Shown here piece after piece: positions 1-6,786 of a DNA stretch of 24,241 nt. Each line of letters begins with the position of its first letter. Positions within the stretch are counted from its first letter, which is position 1. Origin of the DNA: JBECKR01 sp040235415 (GTDB lineage Bacteria; Acidobacteriota; Polarisedimenticolia; Polarisedimenticolales; Polarisedimenticolaceae); assembly GCA_040235415.1 (NCBI GenBank), contig JBECKR010000024.1:1-24241 (forward strand), written 5' to 3'. Below the pieces are notes generated by a model. It made no database searches, was not told where the DNA came from, and saw only the letters and a list, made by a program, of their open reading frames with translations. The translations under genes were made by a program, and so were the position numbers.

Positions 1-3000
1 CTGCAGCTGCTTCTCGAACCGACCGGTGAGCGCGTTCGCGAAGTAGTTCGCGGCCATGTCGCCGGTGAACGCCGACCCGGGCGACTGGCCGCGGGCCGTC
101 AGCTCCTCGAGCGTGCTGCCGGTCGTCAACAGCGCGATGATGTCTTCCGACGACAGCGACGGGTTGCTCGTGAGATCGTAGCTGATCCGCTCGAGCGTCC
201 CTTCGACGTGGAGGAAGATCTCGTATCCCTTGATCTCGGTCTTGGCGCGAAGGTTGACGTACGGATCGATCCGCTCGAGGTTGACGAGGTCGAGCGTCGC
301 CGACTCGAGCTGGTACTCGACGTCCCGGAACGTCACCGTCCCGCCCTCGAGCGCGCGGATTCGTCCCGTGACCTCGGGCTGGCGCAGATCTCCCCCGACG
401 TGCAGGTCGACGCTCGACTCGACCTTCGCGAGGTTGTTGCGGACCCAGACGTTGTCCGTGGCGCGGACGTCGAGGTCGAGCGAGACGCGGGCCGGGATGT
501 CGAGTCCGCTCTCGGGAGCGTACTCGCGGGTCCCACGCCCGAGAAGAGAGCCGAGCTCGAAGTCACGGTCGTACACTCCGCGCAGCACGTCGATCCGGCC
601 GCCGAGCAGCGCGGCCTTGGAGTCGCCGCGCAGGTCGAACCGCCCGTCGTACACGCCCCGGAACCCTTCGGGATACTCGAGAGCGACGTTCGTGGCATCG
701 AGGTCGAGGTAGTAGGTCCCGACCTCGAGCCCGTCGAACTGGATGCCTCCGCTCCCCGAGACCTCCCCGCCGCCGATGACCCCCCGGAAGGTCTCCACGC
801 GCGCCTCCCGCCCCGCGAGGGTCGCGTCGAGGCGGATCCCGTCCAGGGTCTGGGCGAATCCCAGAAGGCGCACGCGACCCCCGTCGAGGTGCAGGGTCCC
901 GCCGAGGTCCGGTCTGGCGAGCGTACCGCCGAGCGTGACGGCGACGGCGACGCTGCCCGACGCGGCGATGTCCGGGAACAGGGCCGCGACGACGCCCAGG
1001 TCGACGTCGCCCTCGACGGATCCGGACAGTCGCCCCTCCTCGATCGGAAGGCGAACTTGGGCGACCAGGTCGGAGCGCCGACCCTTGAGGCGCAACGGCC
1101 CGACTTCGAGCGTGCCGCCCGAGAGATCCAGCGCGATCGCGTCGGGAGCCCGGAGGAGCCGCGTGCCGAGTCGCAGCTCGGAGCTCTCGAGGCTCCCCTG
1201 CAGCCGCAGGGCCTCGGGATCCGAAAGCGGCCCCGAGACCGCGAGTCGGCCGGAGGTTCGGAGCCAGGCGGGCGGGAGGGTCGGATCCTGGACGAGGTCG
1301 TAGCGGAAGCGATCGAGGATGACGCTGCCCTCGATCCTCAGGGCTTCGTCGAGCGCCACGGTGCCCTCCGCCTTCCACGTCCCGCCCTCGGGCGACCCGA
1401 GCTCGAACCGCGCCGCGTCCGCACCGATCGAGACCGTGCCGGCGAGGGGCATCGACCGACGTCCGAAAAGGTCTCCCGCCGGTGCCGAGACCTCGAGATC
1501 GCCGCCGAGCGCACCGTCGTGCCACGCGACTCGGCCGCGGGCCCGGACCGTGAGATCCACCTCCGTCCCGCTCGCGCGCACGCGCTCGAGCTGTCCGACC
1601 CGGAGCTCGGCGCGCTCGAGATCGATCTCGGTCGATCCCGTGGCGAGATCGACACGCACCGTCCCGCCGGCCTCCAGAGCCGGGCCGCGGGCCGAGGCCG
1701 CGTTCAGAACCGCTCGGTCATGGTCGACCTCGAGCTTGGCGTCGACGGCGTCGAGCCGTTCGCCCTGCCACGACACGTCCGCCAGGTGTATCCAACCCGC
1801 GCCCCGGAGGCCGTCCTCTCCGCCCTCGAGGCTCAGACGTCCGCTGACCGCGGCCCGGACCGGCAGCGCGACCTCGACGACCTCCAGAGCGACGTCGAGC
1901 GGGACCGCCCGCGCGTCGAGATCCACGTGGGTCGGACGCCCGGTCGTCGTGTCGAGCACCAGGGACGCTTCCGCCGACCAGTCCGCGCCGCCGACGTGGA
2001 GGCGCGGGATCGTGAGCGTGTCGCCGTCGAGGTCGAGCGCGAGCCCGAGCTCGTCGAACGGCTTGCCGTCCCATGCGCCGTCCTCGAGTGCCAGATCCAC
2101 CGCGAGCGAGGTCGCTCCGCCCAGTCGGATCCGCGTGTCCACGGTGCCCGTCCCGGTCAGGTGACGCACCATCAGGTCCGGCGGAGTCACGCCGAGACGA
2201 CGCATCACACGGAGCGTCTCCTCCTGGGTGCCTGCGGCGCGTTGGGTCCGACCGCGCAGCCAAACCACTCCGGACGAGGACGGGAAGGCATACGCGAGGT
2301 CGAGAGTGAGATCGCTCGCGTCGGAGATCACGGCGGCGTCCTCGAGCGACAACCTGCCGTCGACGATCTCGAAGTCCCCGCCGCCGCCGACCGGCACCGT
2401 CCCGTCGCCCCCCTGCGACGGCTCCAGCCGTGCCGAGCCCGAGCCGTTCCAGCTCGACGGCACCGCCGGGCTGCCGCGGAACCGGACGTCCGCGTCGACC
2501 ACCGCCGTGAGCGGGAGCTCCAAGCGCGCGAGCTCGAGAAGCCGTTGCGCGTCGAGGCCGCGCCCGCGCAAGTCGAGCGTCACATGGGTCGGCCGCTCGA
2601 AGTCGACCGAGACCTCGCCGGCGATGTTCCCACCGTAGCCCGCGCCGTCGATCTCGGCGAGGTGCAGGACCCCCCTCTCGAGCGTCGCGTACGCGTCGAG
2701 GTTCGCGACGCGGATGTCGTCGAGCGCGACGTCGTCGCCGTGCAGCCGGCCGCGAATCTGGAACGGTCCGGCTTCCTGGCTCCAGCTCACCGTGCCCCGG
2801 ACCCGGCCGGCGAGCTTCGGGACGTCGTCCGTCATGCGCCGGCGAAGCTCGGCGAGGTCGGCGTCCACGCGCGCGCGCGCGGTCAGGAAGGTCCCCCCGT
2901 CCCACGAGATCACCTGCCGCTCGACGTCCGCGACGACACCCGGAGCCTCGGCGTGGGTCTCGAACAACTCCACCCCCGTCTCCCGCAGACGGAACGCCGA

Positions 3001-3633
3001 GCGCACCCGGATCGGGAGCGGCTCTCGGAACGGCTCGCGCGTTATCGTGCCGCCGAGCGAGACCTCTCCCACCAGCGCACGCCGGTAGGACGCCCACGTC
3101 CCGCGCAGATCGACGTCGGTCGCCTCCGCGTCGATCGGCAGCTCGTGATCGCGGTAGCGGACCCGTCCGTCCTCGACACGTGCGCGATCGATTCGGACCG
3201 CGAAGGGCACTTCGCGTCCGCGCCCCCGGCCGCGACGGGCATCGAAGAAATCGCGATGGAGATCGATCGACGGTCCCTCGAGCCGAAGGCTCGCGAGGTG
3301 GATCCGACGCGCCGCGAGCTTGACAAGGCCGGTCCAGGCCAGACGGGCTTCGCCCGCGCGCAGGTCGAAGGAGAGCCCCCCCGTCCCCTCCTCGGGAATC
3401 TCGAGATGGACGTCGCGAACGCCGAGCCCGAGGCGGAGCGGGCGCAGGTCCAGCTCCCCGATCCGTAGCTGGCCGTGGATCGCACGCGACACCCGGGCCT
3501 CGAGCTCGATCCGGATGCGCTCCTCGATGCGCGCCCGCAGGAGGTAGCCCGCGATCCCGGCGAGCACCACCAGAACCAGCAATCCCCACGCGATCCGCCT
3601 CGGCCAACGGCGGCGGCGCGGGGCCGCGGTCAC
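1..3633 (-). CDS. tamB: TamB-like (DUF490) translocation/assembly module protein, C-terminus cut by window edge
   Basis: This is a giant envelope protein of the TamB/AsmA-like lipid-bridge class. Family members span the periplasm from an inner-membrane anchor and serve outer-membrane biogenesis or phospholipid transport. I translated 1211 codons by hand with no stop. An Arg-rich start (residues 6-13) precedes one membrane segment (about 14-32, WGLLVLVVLAGIAGYLL). A long beta-rich body of alternating hydrophobic residues follows, with an AsmA-like beginning (GELDLRPLRLGL). The family signature lies near residues 1140-1175: GYEIFLHVEGTLERISYDL followed by SNPSLSSEDIIALLTTG. Only the last hundred or so residues should be missing. 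The start is GTG at 3633, inside the GTGA overlap with the rlmI stop, so the two genes look translationally coupled. No TamA/BamA-type partner is visible. The identification is firm; the exact cargo is unknown. Confidence 0.9.
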   Translation of the reverse strand, partial: MTAAPRRRRWPRRIAWGLLVLVVLAGIAGYLLRARIEERIRIELEARVSRAIHGQLRIGELDLRPLRLGLGVRDVHLEIPEEGTGGLSFDLRAGEARLAWTGLVKLAARRIHLASLRLEGPSIDLHRDFFDARRGRGRGREVPFAVRIDRARVEDGRVRYRDHELPIDAEATDVDLRGTWASYRRALVGEVSLGGTITREPFREPLPIRVRSAFRLRETGVELFETHAEAPGVVADVERQVISWDGGTFLTARARVDADLAELRRRMTDDVPKLAGRVRGTVSWSQEAGPFQIRGRLHGDDVALDDIRVANLDAYATLERGVLHLAEIDGAGYGGNIAGEVSVDFERPTHVTLDLRGRGLDAQRLLELARLELPLTAVVDADVRFRGSPAVPSSWNGSGSARLEPSQGGDGTVPVGGGGDFEIVDGRLSLEDAAVISDASDLTLDLAYAFPSSSGVVWLRGRTQRAAGTQEETLRVMRRLGVTPPDLMVRHLTGTGTVDTRIRLGGATSLAVDLALEDGAWDGKPFDELGLALDLDGDTLTIPRLHVGGADWSAEASLVLDTTTGRPTHVDLDARAVPLDVALEVVEVALPVRAAVSGRLSLEGGEDGLRGAGWIHLADVSWQGERLDAVDAKLEVDHDRAVLNAASARGPALEAGGTVRVDLATGSTEIDLERAELRVGQLERVRASGTEVDLTVRARGRVAWHDGALGGDLEVSAPAGDLFGRRSMPLAGTVSIGADAARFELGSPEGGTWKAEGTVALDEALRIEGSVILDRFRYDLVQDPTLPPAWLRTSGRLAVSGPLSDPEALRLQGSLESSELRLGTRLLRAPDAIALDLSGGTLEVGPLRLKGRRSDLVAQVRLPIEEGRLSGSVEGDVDLGVVAALFPDIAASGSVAVAVTLGGTLARPDLGGTLHLDGGRVRLLGFAQTLDGIRLDATLAGREARVETFRGVIGGGEVSGSGGIQFDGLEVGTYYLDLDATNVALEYPEGFRGVYDGRFDLRGDSKAALLGGRIDVLRGVYDRDFELGSLLGRGTREYAPESGLDIPARVSLDLDVRATDNVWVRNNLAKVESSVDLHVGGDLRQPEVTGRIRALEGGTVTFRDVEYQLESATLDLVNLERIDPYVNLRAKTEIKGYEIFLHVEGTLERISYDLTSNPSLSSEDIIALLTTGSTLEELTARGQSPGSAFTGDMAANYFANALTGRFEKQLQ

Positions 3634-4799
3634 ATCATGCGCATCACCAGACACTTGAGGTAGTGGCTCTCCGGGAATCCCAGGCGGATCGGATGGTCCC
3701 GGGACTGCGTGCGCTTCTCCAGGATCCGGAAGTCACGTCGCGCGTCCGCCGCCGCTTCGGCCAGGACCTCCAGGAACTCGCTCTCGCTCAAGTTGTACGA
3801 GCAGGACGACGTCACCAGGATACCGCCGTCCGAGAGGAGTCGCATCGCGCGAAGGTTGATCTCCTTGTAGCCCCGGCGGGCCGCGGCGACGTCCTTGCGG
3901 CTCTTCGCGAACGCCGGGGGATCGAGCAGGACCGCGTCGAAGCGCTCCCCTGCGCGCTCGCGCCGGCGCAGCTCGTCGAAGGCGTTGGCCTCGACGTAGA
4001 CGAGATTCCGGATGGCGTTGCGCACCGCGTTATCCCGGGCCCGCGCGAGCGCGTCGGACGAGGAGTCCAGGACGACGACCTCGTCCGCGCGCGCGGCCGC
4101 GTGGAGCGCGAACGACCCGTGGTACGCGAACGCGTCGAGGATCCGGCCCCGCACCCAGCCGGCCGCCGCAGCGCGGTTCTCGCGCTGGTCGAGGAAGGCG
4201 CCGGTCTTCTGCCCCGTCCAGGGTTCCGCGAGGTAGCGCACCCCGTGCTCGGTGACCTCGATCCGCTCCGGGGTCTTCCCGCGAAGCTGGCGTACCTCGC
4301 GCGGCAGCCCTTCGAGAGCCCGAGCCGCGGGATCGTTGCGGGCGAGGATCGACTCCGGAGCCAGCCGCACCGACAGCGCGCCCACGATCTCGTCGCACAC
4401 GCGATCCGCCCCCGCCCCGAGCGACTGCACGACGACGTGCCGGCCGTAGACATCGGCGACGAACCCCGGGACATCGTCGCTCTCCGAGAACAGCAGCCGG
4501 TAGGCGTCGACGTCGGCGGGGACGACCCGCCGGCGATGCTCCAACGCTCGCTCGACCCGCGACGCCCAGTCGGGGAGCTCCCCGCCGTCGCGGCCGACTC
4601 GACGGATCGCGATCTTGGAGCGCTCCGAAAAGAACGCCGTGCCGAGTGGGCGGCGCGAATCGGACAGGACCCGGACGAGATCCCCGGTCCTCGCGCCGCG
4701 GACCTCGGCGACGTCGTCGCGGAATACCCACGGGTGGGGACCGCGAAAGCGGCGGGAGCCCCTGGGCCGGAGCAACACCTCGGGCAACGGGGCCGTCAT
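3630..4799 (-). CDS. rlmI: Class I SAM-dependent rRNA methyltransferase, RlmI family (23S rRNA m5C type)
   Basis: A 389-residue protein, close to the usual RlmI length of about 396. Family members methylate a cytosine of 23S rRNA in the cytoplasm. Residues 1-75 match the PUA RNA-binding domain (RFRGPHPWVFRDDV at 18-30). Then come the family block GQKTGAFLDQREN (197-209), SAM-binding motif I LDAFAYHGSFALHAA (221-235), catalytic motif LLDPPAF (291-297) and the Cys-containing motif SSCSYN (331-336) expected of an m5C enzyme. The open frame continues upstream to 5129, but that part is antisense-like low-complexity Arg/Thr sequence overlapping dksA. I therefore chose ATG 4799, which starts the PUA domain and has AAGGTG upstream. 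It lies 34 nt after dksA and overlaps the tamB start by 4 nt. Which cytosine is modified cannot be read from sequence. Confidence 0.92.
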   Translation of the reverse strand: MTAPLPEVLLRPRGSRRFRGPHPWVFRDDVAEVRGARTGDLVRVLSDSRRPLGTAFFSERSKIAIRRVGRDGGELPDWASRVERALEHRRRVVPADVDAYRLLFSESDDVPGFVADVYGRHVVVQSLGAGADRVCDEIVGALSVRLAPESILARNDPAARALEGLPREVRQLRGKTPERIEVTEHGVRYLAEPWTGQKTGAFLDQRENRAAAAGWVRGRILDAFAYHGSFALHAAARADEVVVLDSSSDALARARDNAVRNAIRNLVYVEANAFDELRRRERAGERFDAVLLDPPAFAKSRKDVAAARRGYKEINLRAMRLLSDGGILVTSSCSYNLSESEFLEVLAEAAADARRDFRILEKRTQSRDHPIRLGFPESHYLKCLVMRMM

Positions 4800-4833
4800 C
4801 GCGAGGCACCTTCGAGCCGGCGCGCTCGGCGGC

Positions 4834-5667
4834 TCACTCCTCCTCGTCGTCGAGCTCGACGTCGGGTTCGGCGTCGTCCTCCGAGGATTCGGTCTCGGCG
4901 GCGGCCGCGGGCTCCTCGTGTTCGTCCTCGTCCTCGTCCTCTTCCTCTTCCTCTTCGTCGTCCTCGGCGAGGTAGTCCTCGTCGTCCGCCAACTCGTCGC
5001 CGTCCTCGCGTACGGCGTCCGCGAACGACGTCTGCGGCAGGAGACCTTGCTCCTCGAGCTCCTGGCAGCGCACGCAGTGACGGACCCACGGCACGACCTC
5101 GAGCCGTTTCTCCGGAATCTCCTGACCACACTGCTGGCAGACGCCGTACTCGCCGCGCTCCATGCGGCGAAGCGCCTCCTCGACGAGCTGGAGCTGCTTG
5201 CGGTCCATCTCGGTGAGGGAGAGGATGAACTCCTTGGCGTAGGACGTGACGGCGTAGTCGATGTAGTCCTCCGTGCCGTCGTCGAGCCGATCGCGCGAGT
5301 CGCCCTTCGAGTTCGCGTAGGCCTGCATCAGCTCGCGCTGGCGCTCCACGAGCTTGCGGCGGAGCGGCTCGAGCCTCTTCGGGATCGCGGCCCGTTTCTT
5401 CGGGGCGGCGGAAGCGGGCCGGCTCGGGGCGGAGGCCGAACGGCGGGACGCGGCGGTGTGCTTCACGGTTGTGGCCTTCTTTCGCGGCGACGCGAGCTTC
5501 GTGGCGGAATCTGCCTTCGTGGACTTCGTCGAGGACTTCTTCGAGACCGGACGGGGTGCGGACTTCTTTCGGACCGACTTGACCCGCGACCCCGACTTGC
5601 GCGACGCGGAGGTCGATGACCGGCTCGGGCCGCTCGCGGCTTTCTTCTTCGCGGGCTTGGCTCCCAT
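4834..5667 (-). CDS. dksA: DksA/TraR-family zinc-finger transcription regulator with long basic and acidic tails
   Basis: DksA-family proteins enter the RNA polymerase secondary channel and, usually with ppGpp, retune rRNA and amino-acid gene promoters. The core is well preserved. A predicted coiled-coil (about 100-170) has the tip motif DYIDYA at 134-139, fitting the DxxDxA of E. coli DksA. The C4 zinc finger has cysteines at 177, 180, 198 and 201 (CQQC, then CVRC). At 277 residues it is nearly twice the E. coli length. Residues 1-97 are almost entirely Lys, Arg, Ser, Ala, Thr and Pro, resembling histone-H1-like tails. Residues 218-277 are dominated by Asp and Glu. ATG 5667 has an excellent SD (AGGAGG, 7 nt upstream) and a strong promoter. 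It heads a probable dksA-rlmI-tamB operon. Family assignment is secure; the function of the tails is unknown. Confidence 0.9.
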   Translation of the reverse strand: MGAKPAKKKAASGPSRSSTSASRKSGSRVKSVRKKSAPRPVSKKSSTKSTKADSATKLASPRKKATTVKHTAASRRSASAPSRPASAAPKKRAAIPKRLEPLRRKLVERQRELMQAYANSKGDSRDRLDDGTEDYIDYAVTSYAKEFILSLTEMDRKQLQLVEEALRRMERGEYGVCQQCGQEIPEKRLEVVPWVRHCVRCQELEEQGLLPQTSFADAVREDGDELADDEDYLAEDDEEEEEEDEDEDEHEEPAAAAETESSEDDAEPDVELDDEEE

Positions 5668-5674
5668 GGATGAT

Positions 5675-5767
5675 CCTCCTCCGCAGGGACGCCGCGGTCG
5701 ACCCGTCGCCCCGGATCGCGGCGCAAGAATGGCGCGGTAATATAAATCCGTGCCTCCATGGCGTCAA
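5675..5767 (-). promoter_or_regulatory. Sigma-70 promoter and ribosome binding site of dksA
   Basis: Reading the minus strand, a TTGACG -35 box (5767-5762) and a TATATT -10 box (5744-5739) are separated by exactly 17 nt. This is the most AT-rich spot in the neighbourhood. Transcription should start near 5732, giving a leader of about 65 nt that ends in a strong SD, AGGAGG at 5680-5675, seven nt before the dksA ATG. It is the best promoter in the window and probably drives dksA-rlmI-tamB. Confidence 0.72.
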
Positions 5768-5794
5768 GGCGATCCTGGAACGAGCTAAAGCGCT

Positions 5795-5810
5795 GAAGCA
5801 CATGTACTTC
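5795..5810. promoter_or_regulatory. Imperfect palindrome upstream of the dksA promoter, possible operator
   Basis: The 16-bp element GAAGCACATGTACTTC is an inverted repeat with a single mismatched pair. It is centred about 70 bp upstream of the predicted dksA transcription start and just beyond the rimK stop. The spacing would suit an activator site. It may also be chance; no second copy was seen. Confidence 0.25.
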
Positions 5811-5836
5811 TGGGGAACTCGGACCGTTCCGGTGAG

Positions 5837-6769
5837 TCACGAGCGCCCGTCGGACGCCCTCGAGGTGCCTCCACGGGATCGGCCGCGGCGGCGCGCGAGG
5901 TCGACCGCGTGCCGCACGGTGGCGGACGCGACGTCCGCTCCGGTCGCCTTCTCCAGTCCCTCGAACCCGGGTGAGGCGTTGACCTCGAGCACCTTCGGGG
6001 GGCCGTCGCCCTGCATGAGGTCGACTCCGGCGACGTCGAGACCGAGCGTGGCGACGGCGTCGAGCGCGAGGCGCGCCCACGGCCGGGGAAGCGACAACGG
6101 GCGCGCGGCGGCTCCACGATGCAGGTTGCAGAGGAAATTCCCGGGCTTCGCGATGCGCTCCATGGCCGCGACCACCCGACCGCCCACGACGAGAACGCGA
6201 ACGTCCCGACCGCGACCGTCGCCGAGCAGTTCCTGGAGCATCGGGAACTGTCCCGCGGACCACAGGGTCTGGACGATCGAATCGACCGCCTCCTCGGTCG
6301 GTGCGAGCAACACGCCGATGCCTTGGGTCCCGGTCCCGAGCTTCACGACCGCCGGAGGCCCTCCCACGAGCTTCAACGCTTCCGGCAACTGTGATACGTC
6401 ACGGACGAGCGCCGTCCTCGGAGTCGACAGTCCGGCCGCCGCGAGCGTCTGGAGGCAGGTCAGCTTGTCCCGGCAGCGCCGGATGGCCGCCGCCGGGTTG
6501 ACGACAGGAACTCCCATCGCCTCGAGCTGCGCGAGCACGGTCACGCAGTACTCCGGTGACGCGGAGCCGATCCGCGGAAGCACTACGCCGTGGTCGCTGG
6601 CGAGCCGGCGATCGGTCCCGACGAGAAGCTCGGGCTCGCCTCCGCCGCAAACCAGCCCGCAGACGATCGGGTCGGCGACCGTGGTCGCGTGCCCGAGGCC
6701 GGTGGCGGCCTCGACGAGCCGGCGCGTCGCGTAGAGCGAGCGCCGGCGCGACAGGATCAGGATCCGCAC
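5837..6769 (-). CDS. rimK: RimK-type ATP-grasp ligase (ribosomal protein S6 glutamate ligase family)
   Basis: A 310-residue ATP-grasp ligase, close to the 300 residues of E. coli RimK, which adds glutamates to the C-terminus of ribosomal protein S6. The start MRILILSRR, followed by YATRRLVEAA, is typical of the family. Further signatures are VVKLGTGTQGIGV (ATP-binding loop), RDVRVLVVGGRVVAAMER, CNLHRGA and VLEVNASPGFEGLEKATG near the C-terminus. The protein begins at GTG 6769, 17 nt after the ppdK stop, so it probably shares the ppdK transcript. The frame is open well upstream, but that part is antisense-like Arg-rich sequence inside ppdK. One oddity: the usual FRSNLHRGG block reads FLCNLHRGA, so a normally conserved Arg is Leu. 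A related amino-acid ligase with another acceptor cannot be excluded. Confidence 0.88.
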   Translation of the reverse strand: MRILILSRRRSLYATRRLVEAATGLGHATTVADPIVCGLVCGGGEPELLVGTDRRLASDHGVVLPRIGSASPEYCVTVLAQLEAMGVPVVNPAAAIRRCRDKLTCLQTLAAAGLSTPRTALVRDVSQLPEALKLVGGPPAVVKLGTGTQGIGVLLAPTEEAVDSIVQTLWSAGQFPMLQELLGDGRGRDVRVLVVGGRVVAAMERIAKPGNFLCNLHRGAAARPLSLPRPWARLALDAVATLGLDVAGVDLMQGDGPPKVLEVNASPGFEGLEKATGADVASATVRHAVDLARRRGRSRGGTSRASDGRS

Positions 6770-6786
6770 CGCCGTACCGTCGCGGC

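Noticed and set aside
208..3468. A 1086-codon open frame on the plus strand opposite tamB
   Set aside because: It is a compositional shadow. The minus frame gives a coherent TamB-like protein with a membrane anchor and C-terminal signature, while the plus frame is Arg/Glu/Asp/Val/Pro-rich with no domain.
4919..4966. Repetitive CTCGTCCTC-like stretch resembling a tandem DNA repeat
   Set aside because: It simply encodes the Glu/Asp run of the DksA-like protein on the minus strand; the repeat unit is not exact.
4615..5619. A 334-codon plus-strand frame with a hydrophobic Leu/Val stretch
   Set aside because: The hydrophobic run is just the complement of the Asp/Glu-rich tail of the dksA product; it is not a membrane protein.
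5814..5830. Possible hairpin terminator GGAAC-7 nt-GTTCC just after rimK
   Set aside because: Only five base pairs and no T-run follows, so it is too weak to call a terminator.
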